Below, one piece after another: positions 1 through 7,165 of a DNA stretch of 45,940 nt. Under the pieces are notes generated by a model that saw only the letters and a program-made list of their open reading frames with translations, searched no databases and was not told where the DNA came from. The stretch's first letter is position 1; each line of letters starts with the position of its first letter. The DNA comes from Actinomycetota bacterium (GTDB lineage: Bacteria; Actinomycetota; Actinomycetes; Streptosporangiales; Streptosporangiaceae): the NCBI GenBank assembly GCA_019240215.1, contig JAFAYQ010000032.1:1-45940 (forward strand). The letters run 5' to 3'. The position numbers and the translations under genes are program-made.

Positions 1-101
1 GAGGTGCGCGGGGTGGCCGGGCCGGGGGCGGTGATGGTGGGGGCGGGGTGAGCGGGACGGGGGCCGGAGCGGGGAGCGGAGTACGGGCGGGGGCTAGCCG
101 G

Positions 102-1607
102 TCACGGGCGTGAAGAGTCGGACAGGGCGGCGGCGAGGTGCTGGTAGGCGCGGTAGCCGGCCTCGTAGGTGGGCTGGCGGGCCGGGTCGGGGTGGGCGCA
201 GGGGACGACCTGGGACATCGCGGCGGCCGCGGACCGGAGGGTGGCGTGGGCGCCTGCTCCGGTGGCGGCGCAGATGGCGGCGCCGAGGGCGGCGGGCAGG
301 GGCTGGGTGAGGCGGAGCAGGGGGCGGCCGATGACGTCGGCGTGGATCTGGCACCAGAGCTTGCTCTGGCTGCCGCCGCCGGTCAGGACCAGTTCGTCCA
401 GCGGGGTGCCCGCTTCGGCCAGGGCGTCGGTGATCTGACGGCCGCCGTAGGCGACCGATTCGAGTGTCGCCCGGTACAGGTGCGCGCGGCCGTGGCCGAG
501 GGCGAGGCCGGTGAACGCGCCGCGGCGGGCGGGATCGCGGTGCGGGGTGCGGCTGCCCTGCCAGGTGTCGAGGGCGGCCACCCCGTCGCTGCCGGGTGGG
601 AGCGCGGCTGCCTCGGCGTCGAGGGCCGCCGCGTCCTGGCCGCCGCCGAGTTCGGTGACGAACCAGCGGACCAGCGAGGCCGCGCTGGTCTGGCCGCCCT
701 GCATCAGCCAGGTACCGGGCCCCAGCGCGTCCCGGATCGGGCCCAGCAACCGCGGGTCGCTGACCGGGTCGGCGGTGAGCGCCATGTACGACGACGAGCT
801 GCCAAGCGACATCGCCACCCGCCCGGGCCGGAACCCGTCGCAGGCCAGCGCGGCCGCGAAGCTGTCCATGAGGCCCTGGCAGACCGGCAGCCCGGACGGC
901 AGACCGGTCGCGGCGGCCACGTCCGGGCGCAGCGTCCCGGCCGGGGCCCCCGGCGCCAGCACGGTGGCCGGCCAGCGGGCGGGCAGGTCGGCCAGGCCGA
1001 GCTGGCCCAGCAGGTCCTCGGGCCAGGCGCCGGCGTGCGGGTCGTAGCCCCATTCGGCGCTGGCGGTCGCGCTGGCCAGCGCCCAGTGCCCGGTCAGCCG
1101 GTACAGGATCCAGTCGTGCAGTTCGACCAGCCAGCGGGCCCGGCGGTACCGATCGGGCTGGTGCCGCCGCAGCCACAGCGCCTTGGGCAGCATCCACTCG
1201 GGCGACACGTGGCCGCCGGTGAACCACAGGCTGGGGTGGCCGGTGGCGGTAATCTCGGCCGCCTCGGCGGCGGCCCGGGTGTCCATCCACAGCAGGGCCG
1301 GGCCGGTCGGCTCACCGGCGGGGTCGACGGTGACGACGGTGACCGCGGTGCCGGACAAGCTGCAGGCCAGCGGGGTGACCCCGGCCGCCCCGGGCGCCTG
1401 CAGGCAGGCCCGCAGGGCCGTCGTGACCGCCCGCCAGACCGCGGCCGGGTCCTGCTCGGCCCAGCCCGGGGCCGGGAACGTGGTCCGGTAGCCCGCCTGG
1501 CCGTCGGCCAGCAGCCGCCCGTCCAGCCCGAACAGGCCGGCCCGGGCGCTCTCGGTGCCGACGTCGAGGCCGAGCACGGCCGGCCCGGCCCCGGCCGGTC
1601 CGCTCAC
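102..1607 (-). CDS. FGGY-family carbohydrate kinase (first of two)
   Basis: ATP-dependent kinase of the FGGY sugar-kinase family, 501 residues, the usual length. The N-terminal phosphate loop GLDVGTES is at residues 13-20, and the C-terminal ATP site LTGGGSQSKLW lies near residue 405, followed by LPAALGAAICA. The middle stretches VSPEWMLPKALWL and HDWILYRLTG recall ribulokinase/xylulokinase relatives, but the substrate cannot be read from sequence. The reading frame stays open far upstream. I chose GTG at 1607 because it overlaps the TGA of the upstream lyase gene (GTGA) and puts the phosphate loop at a normal distance from the N-terminus. It is the last gene of the sugar-type operon and probably phosphorylates a keto-sugar or polyol made by its neighbours. 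The family is clear; the substrate is unknown. Confidence 0.9.
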   Translation of the reverse strand: MSGPAGAGPAVLGLDVGTESARAGLFGLDGRLLADGQAGYRTTFPAPGWAEQDPAAVWRAVTTALRACLQAPGAAGVTPLACSLSGTAVTVVTVDPAGEPTGPALLWMDTRAAAEAAEITATGHPSLWFTGGHVSPEWMLPKALWLRRHQPDRYRRARWLVELHDWILYRLTGHWALASATASAEWGYDPHAGAWPEDLLGQLGLADLPARWPATVLAPGAPAGTLRPDVAAATGLPSGLPVCQGLMDSFAAALACDGFRPGRVAMSLGSSSSYMALTADPVSDPRLLGPIRDALGPGTWLMQGGQTSAASLVRWFVTELGGGQDAAALDAEAAALPPGSDGVAALDTWQGSRTPHRDPARRGAFTGLALGHGRAHLYRATLESVAYGGRQITDALAEAGTPLDELVLTGGGSQSKLWCQIHADVIGRPLLRLTQPLPAALGAAICAATGAGAHATLRSAAAAMSQVVPCAHPDPARQPTYEAGYRAYQHLAAALSDSSRP

Positions 1608-2629
1608 CGGCCGCTGATCTCCCGCAGCGTGCTGACCAGGGTGTCGCACTCGGCGTCGCCGATCTGCCGGTGGGTCACGAACCGGACCGTCCACGGCGGC
1701 CGGGCCGAGGCCGACATGCCCCGCGCCTTGAGCTCGGCGACCAGTTCGGCGGCGCCGATCCCCCAGCCCGAGGTGTCGATCATCACGAAGTTGGTCTCGA
1801 CCGCGTCCGGGTTGACGGTCAGCCCGGGCAGCGCCGCCAGCCGGGTGGCCAGCCGCCGGGCCTGCTCGTGATCCTCGCGCAGGCGGCCGATGCCGGTCCG
1901 CAGCGCGACCAGGCCGGCGGCGGCGATGACGCCGGCCTGGCGCATCCCGCCGCCCAGCATCTTGCGGGCCCGGCGGGCGCGCTGGACGAAGTCGGCCGAG
2001 CCGGCCAGCACCGCCCCGACCGGGGCGGACAGGCCCTTGCTGAGGGCGAAGCAGACCGAGTCGGCGTCGGCCGCCAGGTCGGCCGGGGGGACGTCGAGGG
2101 CGACGGCGGCGTTGAAGATCCGCGCCCCGTCCACGTGCAGGGCCAGCCCGCGGGTGTCGCAGAGCTCGCGCAGCTCCTTCATGACCGCGACCGGGGTGAT
2201 CGTGCCGCCCGCCCGGTTGTGGGTGTTCTCCACGCACAGCAGCGCGGTCTGCGGGTAGTGCTGGTCGGGTCGGCGCAGCCGCCGCTCGACCTCCTCGGCC
2301 CGCAGCACCCCGCGGTCGCCCGGGACCCCGAGCGGTACGCAGCCGGCCACCCCGCTGATGCCGCCGGCCTCGTAGTACAGCAGGTGCGCCTCGGCCTCCA
2401 GCACCACCTCGTTGGACGGGCGGGTCCAGGACAGCACGGCGGCCAGGTTGGCCATCGTGCCGCTGGGCATCAGGACCGCGGCCTCCTTGCCCATCAGGCC
2501 CGCGGCGACCGCCTCGAGCTCGTTGACGGTCGGGTCAAGACCGTAGACGTCATCGCCCAGCGGCGCCGAGGCGATCGCATCGAGCATCTCCTGGGTCGGC
2601 AGCGTGGACGTGTCATAAAAGCTGATCAC
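1604..2629 (-). CDS. Threonine-aldolase-like PLP lyase (beta-eliminating lyase family)
   Basis: PLP enzyme of the low-specificity threonine aldolase family, 341 residues. Visible marks are the early DDVYG, the PSGTMAN phosphate-binding region (residues 55-61), a conserved-type His at 82, HVDGAR (165-170) and the likely Schiff-base lysine K198 in FALSKGLSAPVG. Such enzymes cleave beta-hydroxy-alpha-amino acids to glycine plus an aldehyde. Here it sits between a cyclase-family hydrolase and a sugar kinase, so a polyhydroxylated amino acid is a possible substrate (inference). The open frame extends to 2737, but that extra N-terminus is Arg-rich shadow sequence. GTG at 2629 overlaps the upstream TGA by 4 bp and gives the family's usual beginning, ISFYDTSTLPT. 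Start and family are well supported. Confidence 0.9.
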   Translation of the reverse strand: MISFYDTSTLPTQEMLDAIASAPLGDDVYGLDPTVNELEAVAAGLMGKEAAVLMPSGTMANLAAVLSWTRPSNEVVLEAEAHLLYYEAGGISGVAGCVPLGVPGDRGVLRAEEVERRLRRPDQHYPQTALLCVENTHNRAGGTITPVAVMKELRELCDTRGLALHVDGARIFNAAVALDVPPADLAADADSVCFALSKGLSAPVGAVLAGSADFVQRARRARKMLGGGMRQAGVIAAAGLVALRTGIGRLREDHEQARRLATRLAALPGLTVNPDAVETNFVMIDTSGWGIGAAELVAELKARGMSASARPPWTVRFVTHRQIGDAECDTLVSTLREISGR

Positions 2630-3279
2630 CGCGGTTGTCCCGCTCCTTCGTTGTCGTCGGCCTCGAACCGGGCCACGGCCCGGACCGGGCTGCCGTCGCC
2701 GCCGGTGATGGGCAGCGGCAGCACGGTCAGTTCGCACCGGCCGGGCAAGGCGGCCAGGCCGGTCAGGTTCTCCACGATCAGGCAGCCGGCGCCGAGCAGG
2801 GCCACGTGCACCCCGCCGTCCAGGTCGACCGACGGCAGATCGACCCCGAGCAGTTCGGTGCCCGCAGCCAGCAGGGCCTCGGCCGCGTCCGGGGCCAGGT
2901 AGGGCGCCTGGCCGAAGTACTCGGCCTGGGCCAGGCCACGGCCGCCCCAGCCGGTGTCGAGCAGCACCCGGCGGCCGGTCACCGGGCCGAGCCGGGCGGC
3001 GGTGATGACCTCGCCTGGCTCGATCCCGCTGAGGTGGATGACCTCGGCCGTCCCGATCAGCACCTCCAGGTCGGCCTGGTCCACGTCCGGGGCGCCCGCC
3101 ACGAAGTGCGAGGGGGCGTCCAGGTGGGTGCCGAGGTGGGAGTCCAGCACCAGCCGCCGGGCCGTCCAGCCGTCCCGTTCGAGGGTGGCGTAGAGGGTGA
3201 TCTCGGGCGGGAAGTGATCGGGATTGGACAGCATCCCCGGCTCGATCGGCAGGGTGAGGTCAGCGAGGCGTGACGCCAT
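2626..3279 (-). CDS. Cyclase-family metal hydrolase (kynurenine-formamidase-like)
   Basis: Member of the Cyclase family (PF04199), which includes kynurenine formamidase and isatin hydrolase. It is 217 residues and probably cytoplasmic. The metal-binding motif HLGTHLDAPSH lies at residues 48-58, followed by further family features (LLDTGWGGRG, LLGVDLPSVD). Members open amide, lactam or lactone-like bonds using a bound divalent metal. In this operon it may open a lactone or amide of the imported compound (inference). The ATG at 3279 has a strong ribosome site, AGGAGG, that includes part of the TAG stop of the upstream permease gene. The 3' end overlaps the next start by 4 bp. Exact substrate unknown. 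Confidence 0.87.
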   Translation of the reverse strand: MASRLADLTLPIEPGMLSNPDHFPPEITLYATLERDGWTARRLVLDSHLGTHLDAPSHFVAGAPDVDQADLEVLIGTAEVIHLSGIEPGEVITAARLGPVTGRRVLLDTGWGGRGLAQAEYFGQAPYLAPDAAEALLAAGTELLGVDLPSVDLDGGVHVALLGAGCLIVENLTGLAALPGRCELTVLPLPITGGDGSPVRAVARFEADDNEGAGQPR

Positions 3280-3291
3280 CGAGATGGCCTC

Positions 3292-4818
3292 CTAGGCGTT
3301 CCCGGCCGCGCCCGGGGCGGCCGCGTCGGGCGCGATGGACCCGGCGGGCGCGTCCGGATCGAAGACCTGGCTCCGCCGCCGGAACAGGTCCGGCTTGCGG
3401 CGCTTGAGGAACAACGTCCACGCTACGCCCAGCACCAGCCAGGCGATCACCGCGATCTGCACGCTGCGGCCGTAGGTCCAGCCCGCGTCCCACAGCGAGG
3501 CGAAGTACGACTTGTACAGGATGTAGAGCACGACCGCGATGCCGACGACCGGGACCACCCCGTTGAGCAGGATGTTGAACTTTTCCCGGCGGTAGCGCAG
3601 GAAGAAGATGATGTTGGCCGCGTTTACGCAGAAATAGGTCAGCAGGCCCAGGAACGAGGACATCGTGCCGGTCCAGCCGTACTGGTTGGCCAGGCCCAGC
3701 GTCTTGCCCAGGATCAGGGTGACGATGGTGGTGGCGATGATGCCGACCGTCATCGCGTTCCAGGGCAGGCCGTAGCGCCGGTTCAGGCGGCCGAGGACCG
3801 GCGGGATCGACCCCTCGCGGCCCATCGCGTAGAGGACCCGGCTGGTGCCGACCGTCTGCGCGATGTAGATGCCGGTGATCGAGGTCATCGCGGAAATGAT
3901 GATGATGATGTCGCCGGAGCTCCAGTACTGCTTGGCGATCGGCACGATCGGGGTGAAGCCCTGGCTGAGCAGGTTGTTGATCTCCTTGACCGGGGCCGCC
4001 TCGCTGAACGCCCAGGACACCACGATCCAGTAGATGCCGACGCTGATCACGGCGGCGATCGTGGCCAGCGGGATGAACTTCTTCGGGGTGCGGGTCTCCT
4101 CGGCCAGCGTCGGGATCGCGTCGTAGCCGACGTTGGACTGGATGCCGAAGATCAGCGCGCCGAAGATCGCGGTGCCGCCGCCGACCGCGGTGGCCGGGTT
4201 GAACGGGGCGGCCGAGATGTGGCCGGCGTAGCCGCCCTTGGCGAACACGGTGAGGGCCAGCGCCAGCAGCACCGCCGACTCGAAGACCATGAAGATGATG
4301 GTGGCTTTGACGGTGATCGTGATGCCGGTGTAGTTCACCGCGATCACGACCAGGGTGGTGAGGATGACGCCGGCCGCCCAGGTGCCGTAGCCGGTGCTGA
4401 CGCCGAAGAAGTTCAGGAACTCGTTCCAGAACAGCGCGAAGATCCCGGGCAGCACGATCATCGCCAGCAGGTAGAAGCCGGCCAGGATCCAGCCCACGAA
4501 CAGCCCGGCGCTGGGCCGGGTGGCGTTCCAGATCCAGGTGTAGACGCTGCCGGCCGACGGCATCTCCCGGGCCACCATGGCGAACGACAGCGCGGTGGGC
4601 AGCGAGGCGATCAGCGCGATGAGGAAGATGAACGGCTCGACCGCGCCCGCCTTCTGCACCATCGGACCGAAGTTGAAGTAGATGCCGCCGGCCGGCGACA
4701 TGATGATGGCGCCGATCGCGGCGGCCGCGATCCAGCCCATCGAGTTGGCGCGCAGCCGCGGCCCGCTGCCGGCGGCCACCGCAGGATCGGTGCCGGGTTG
4801 TCCTTCCACTGTGCTCAT
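3292..4818 (-). CDS. APC-superfamily amino acid/amine permease
   Basis: Integral membrane transporter of the amino acid-polyamine-organocation superfamily, 508 residues with about 12 hydrophobic segments. The first segment, after a short cytoplasmic tail, contains the glycine-rich IIMSPAGGIYFNFGP, where APC proteins bind the substrate carboxylate and amine. A second marker is GYDAIPTLAEETRTPKK after segment 6, the typical APC 'E-E-T-P' loop. ATG at 4818 is preceded by GGGAG; the longer open frame upstream belongs to the SDR gene. Being inside a sugar-kinase operon, it suggests that the imported nutrient carries an amino group, unlike the ABC or MFS carriers usual for FGGY operons. The C-terminal tail is Ala/Pro-rich and low in complexity. 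Confidence 0.92.
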   Translation of the reverse strand: MSTVEGQPGTDPAVAAGSGPRLRANSMGWIAAAAIGAIIMSPAGGIYFNFGPMVQKAGAVEPFIFLIALIASLPTALSFAMVAREMPSAGSVYTWIWNATRPSAGLFVGWILAGFYLLAMIVLPGIFALFWNEFLNFFGVSTGYGTWAAGVILTTLVVIAVNYTGITITVKATIIFMVFESAVLLALALTVFAKGGYAGHISAAPFNPATAVGGGTAIFGALIFGIQSNVGYDAIPTLAEETRTPKKFIPLATIAAVISVGIYWIVVSWAFSEAAPVKEINNLLSQGFTPIVPIAKQYWSSGDIIIIISAMTSITGIYIAQTVGTSRVLYAMGREGSIPPVLGRLNRRYGLPWNAMTVGIIATTIVTLILGKTLGLANQYGWTGTMSSFLGLLTYFCVNAANIIFFLRYRREKFNILLNGVVPVVGIAVVLYILYKSYFASLWDAGWTYGRSVQIAVIAWLVLGVAWTLFLKRRKPDLFRRRSQVFDPDAPAGSIAPDAAAPGAAGNA

Positions 4819-4844
4819 CGGTGCTCCCGGGGGGTTAACGGGGG

Positions 4845-5636
4845 TTAATGGGTCGGGACGGAGCCGTCGGCGGTGGCGGCGACGGGGAGTTCCCCGTTGA
4901 TGGCAAGCTGGCCGCCGTCGCAGACCAGCACGCTTCCGGTGCAGTAGCTGGCCTCGGCGGAAGCCAGGAACGCGATGCAGGCGGCGATCTCCTCGGGCTG
5001 GCCGACCCGGCCGACCGGGATGCTGCCGAAGTGGTCGGCGCTCTGCTCGTCGAGGATGTGCGCGATCAGCGGGGTCCTGATCACGCCGGGGGCGACCGCG
5101 TTGACCCGGATGCCGTGCGGGGCCAGGTCGATGGCCATCGACTTGGTCAGCATGACCAGGCCGCCCTTGGTGGTGTTGTAGTGCGCCAGCCGCGGCTCGG
5201 CGACCAGCCCGTTGGTGGAGGCGGTGTTGACGATCGCGCCGTCGCCGTGGGCGGCCAGCTGGTCGGCCAGCGCCTGCGAGCACAGGAACGGGCCGGTCAG
5301 GTTGACGCCGATGAGCCGCTGCCAGTTCTCGTACTCGATGTCGGCGAACTCGCGCTCGTTCCACACCCCGGCGTTGTTGACCAGGATGCCGGCTCCGCCC
5401 AGGGCGGCGGTCCGCTCGGCCAGCGCCCGCACCTGGGCCGGGTCGGCGACGTCGCAGACGACCGGGGTGACCTCGCCCTGGGCGGCGAACTCGGCGGCGG
5501 TTTCCTCGAGTTCGCCGGGCCGGTCGGACACCGCGACGACCTGGGCCCCGCCGGCCAGGAAATTCGCCACCGTCGCCTTGCCGATGCCGGAGCTGGCCCC
5601 GGTCACCACCGCCGTCTTGCCTGCGAACCGTGTCAC
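4845..5636 (-). CDS. SDR-family NAD(P)-dependent oxidoreductase
   Basis: Classical short-chain dehydrogenase, 263 residues. The cofactor loop TGASSGIG is at 12-19, NNAG at 87-90, catalytic Ser140 in VNTAS, and Tyr153/Lys157 in the YNTTK motif; all catalytic residues are present. The closest feel is glucose-1-dehydrogenase or 3-ketoacyl-ACP-reductase-like SDRs that act on sugars or polyols. GTG at 5636 overlaps the TGA of the upstream ASRT gene. A 10-bp repeat (ggggttaacg, ggggttaatg) holds its TAA stop and precedes the permease start. It probably oxidises or reduces an intermediate between the transporter and the kinases; the direction is unknown. Confidence 0.92.
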   Translation of the reverse strand: MTRFAGKTAVVTGASSGIGKATVANFLAGGAQVVAVSDRPGELEETAAEFAAQGEVTPVVCDVADPAQVRALAERTAALGGAGILVNNAGVWNEREFADIEYENWQRLIGVNLTGPFLCSQALADQLAAHGDGAIVNTASTNGLVAEPRLAHYNTTKGGLVMLTKSMAIDLAPHGIRVNAVAPGVIRTPLIAHILDEQSADHFGSIPVGRVGQPEEIAACIAFLASAEASYCTGSVLVCDGGQLAINGELPVAATADGSVPTH

Positions 5637-6085
5637 TGCGTGAATCCCATCGTGGTGTAGAGAGCGAAACTGGGCACCGCTTCCAGCCGGCCGTACTGGC
5701 AGATCACCGGGATGTCACTGCGGACCCGGAGCGCGTATTGCTCACGGACCGGCACCGCCGCCCGGCCGGCGTCGGCCGGGTCGTCGAACCAGGGCACCCG
5801 CAGGCCCCGGACCCGCTCGGCCGGCACCACCAGGCGGACGCCGAGCACCGGCGGCCGGTCGGTCCAGTACAGGTCGAGGTCGACGGTGGCCGGGCGGCGG
5901 CAGACGTTGAGGATCATCAGCGATTCGTGCGCCTCGGGGCCGTCCGCGGGCCCGGCCGGGGGGCGGTCGCCGTCGGGGAAGTACCAGGTCCGGGAGCCGG
6001 CCCCGTGCTCGGCGTCGTGGGCCGCGACCTCGGCCGGCGACAGCTGGCCGGCTCGGCCGGCCGGCGGCAGCTCGCGGTCAGCCAC
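5633..6085 (-). CDS. ASRT-family protein (Anabaena sensory rhodopsin transducer-like, PF07100)
   Basis: Small soluble protein, 150 residues, which I place in the ASRT superfamily from its motif order: RTWYFPDGDRPP (about 32-43), HESLMILN, VPAERVRGLRVP, LRVRSDIPVICQ and a closing ALYTTMGF. The founding member binds Anabaena sensory rhodopsin. Most relatives occur without rhodopsin, often beside carbohydrate genes, and are thought to bind small molecules. No rhodopsin gene is visible here. Its place directly after sorC and before SDR, permease and kinases suggests a sugar-type ligand-binding or sensing role (inference). The GTG start overlaps the sorC end by 8 bp, with an AGGTGAT ribosome site inside sorC. 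It has no membrane segment. Confidence 0.8.
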   Translation of the reverse strand: MADRELPPAGRAGQLSPAEVAAHDAEHGAGSRTWYFPDGDRPPAGPADGPEAHESLMILNVCRRPATVDLDLYWTDRPPVLGVRLVVPAERVRGLRVPWFDDPADAGRAAVPVREQYALRVRSDIPVICQYGRLEAVPSFALYTTMGFTQ

Positions 6086-7031
6086 CGCAGATCACCTCGG
6101 CCGCCCGGTTGTCGGTGATCAGCACGTTGACCAGACCGCCCGCCAGCGCCCCGGCGATCGCAGTCGCCTTGGCCTTGCCGGTGGCGACGGCGATCCGGTG
6201 CGGCACCGCCAGCAACTGCTGCGGGCTGATCGCGATCATCCGGTCGCCGGCCGCGCCGTCGAGGATCGCGCCGGTCTTGTCGTAGACGTAGGACAGCACG
6301 TCACCGACCGCGCCCTGGGCGAGCAGGCCGGTCCGGCTGTCGTCGTCGATGAGCCCCCCGTACAGCAGCCGCGAGGTCTCCCCCTGGGCCAGCGAGCCGA
6401 TGCCCAGCAGCGCGATCGTGAGCTTGCCGAACAGGCCGAACGTCTCCTTGATCTCCCCGTCCGCCAGCAGTGCCCGGCGGACCGAGCCGGCCGCCACCGC
6501 GGCCGGGGCGAACAGCAGGTGCGGCTCGCAGCGGAACCGGCGGGCCAGGTCGGCGGTCAGGATCATCGAGTTGAGCTCGGTCGCCACCCGGCTGCTACCC
6601 CCGATGAGCTGGACGACCTCGACCCGCTTGTCGATGCGGTCGGGCAGCTGGTCGACCACGCTCTGAACGGTGCTGCCGAGCGAGATGCCGAGCACGTCGC
6701 CGTCGGTCAGCACGTCGCACAGGTAGCGGCCGGCCGCGTCGGCCGCCCGCAGCCGGATCTCGCCGTCGGAGGAGTCCTCGCCGTCGACCACGATCGCCGC
6801 GCTGAGGCCGAATCGCTCTTCCAGCCGTCGTTCCAGGCTTGAGTGCCAGCGGTCGGGTTCCAGGATCTTGACGGTCACGTAGCCGTCGTCGAGCGCCGCC
6901 CGCAGCAGTCGGGCGACCTGGAACCGGCTCAGCCGCAGGCGGCTGGCGATCTCGGTCTGGCTGAGACCGGACCGGTAGAACAGCTGGCTGACCTTGAGGA
7001 TCAGCCGCCGGTCGTGTTCGCTAGCGCTCAT
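6078..7031 (-). CDS. SorC/DeoR-type sugar-responsive transcriptional regulator
   Basis: Transcription factor of the SorC family, 317 residues. An N-terminal helix-turn-helix (about 19-43, LSQTEIASRLRLSRFQVARLL) is followed by the long sugar-phosphate-binding domain (PF04198 type), recognisable by DVLGISLGSTV, VVQLIGGS and LLGIGSL. Family members bind a phosphorylated sugar that changes operator binding. It is the first gene of the transcript that continues into ASRT, SDR, permease, cyclase, lyase and kinase. A promoter and a perfect 7-4-7 palindrome lie directly upstream, so it probably controls its own operon. ATG at 7031 is chosen from the HTH distance and a weak GGGA site. The family is secure; the inducer is unknown. 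Confidence 0.92.
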   Translation of the reverse strand: MSASEHDRRLILKVSQLFYRSGLSQTEIASRLRLSRFQVARLLRAALDDGYVTVKILEPDRWHSSLERRLEERFGLSAAIVVDGEDSSDGEIRLRAADAAGRYLCDVLTDGDVLGISLGSTVQSVVDQLPDRIDKRVEVVQLIGGSSRVATELNSMILTADLARRFRCEPHLLFAPAAVAAGSVRRALLADGEIKETFGLFGKLTIALLGIGSLAQGETSRLLYGGLIDDDSRTGLLAQGAVGDVLSYVYDKTGAILDGAAGDRMIAISPQQLLAVPHRIAVATGKAKATAIAGALAGGLVNVLITDNRAAEVICGG

Positions 7032-7040
7032 TTGAGTCCC

Positions 7041-7058
7041 AACGCTCGAATGAGCGTT
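7041..7058. promoter_or_regulatory. Candidate SorC operator, perfect palindrome
   Basis: AACGCTC-GAAT-GAGCGTT is a perfect 7-bp inverted repeat with a 4-bp spacer. It ends one base before the predicted -10 box, so it covers the likely transcription start of sorC. A half-site, AATGAGCG, recurs over the sorC start codon (7024-7031). The position suits repression by the encoded SorC protein (inference). Confidence 0.7.
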
Positions 7059-7088
7059 ATCTTGGGCGCGCGATGATCACGCTGTCAA
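7059..7088 (-). promoter_or_regulatory. Predicted sigma-70-type promoter of the sorC operon
   Basis: On the minus strand a consensus -35 TTGACA (7083-7088) is followed after 18 bp by CAAGAT (7059-7064). The palindrome at 7041-7058 follows at once. The 134-bp gap between the upstream kinase stop (7166) and sorC (7031) holds nothing else I can name. This promoter means the seven genes from sorC onward can be expressed apart from the epimerase and second kinase. Confidence 0.6.
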
Positions 7089-7165
7089 GACTTTGGGGCC
7101 AGTTAACGCAGGCTTTACCAGCGGGGGCTGGGGACGGGGCGGGGCCGAAGGTGTTTTGGGACCGG

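Noticed and set aside
1..51. Possible end of a plus-strand gene cut by the left edge (open frame to TGA at 49-51)
   Set aside because: Only 16 codons are visible and they are low in complexity, which is too little to support a gene.
138..1871. Long plus-strand open frame opposite the FGGY kinase and lyase genes
   Set aside because: It mirrors two clear minus-strand enzymes, has Gly/Arg-rich low-complexity translation and no recognisable motif. Similar antisense frames (for example 7073-8887 plus, 28206-30317 minus, 41132-43135 minus) are products of high GC.
2630..2737. N-terminal extension of the threonine-aldolase-like gene
   Set aside because: The added residues are an Arg/Gly/Gln-rich shadow of the cyclase gene, while the GTG at 2629 gives a normal family start and a GTGA junction.
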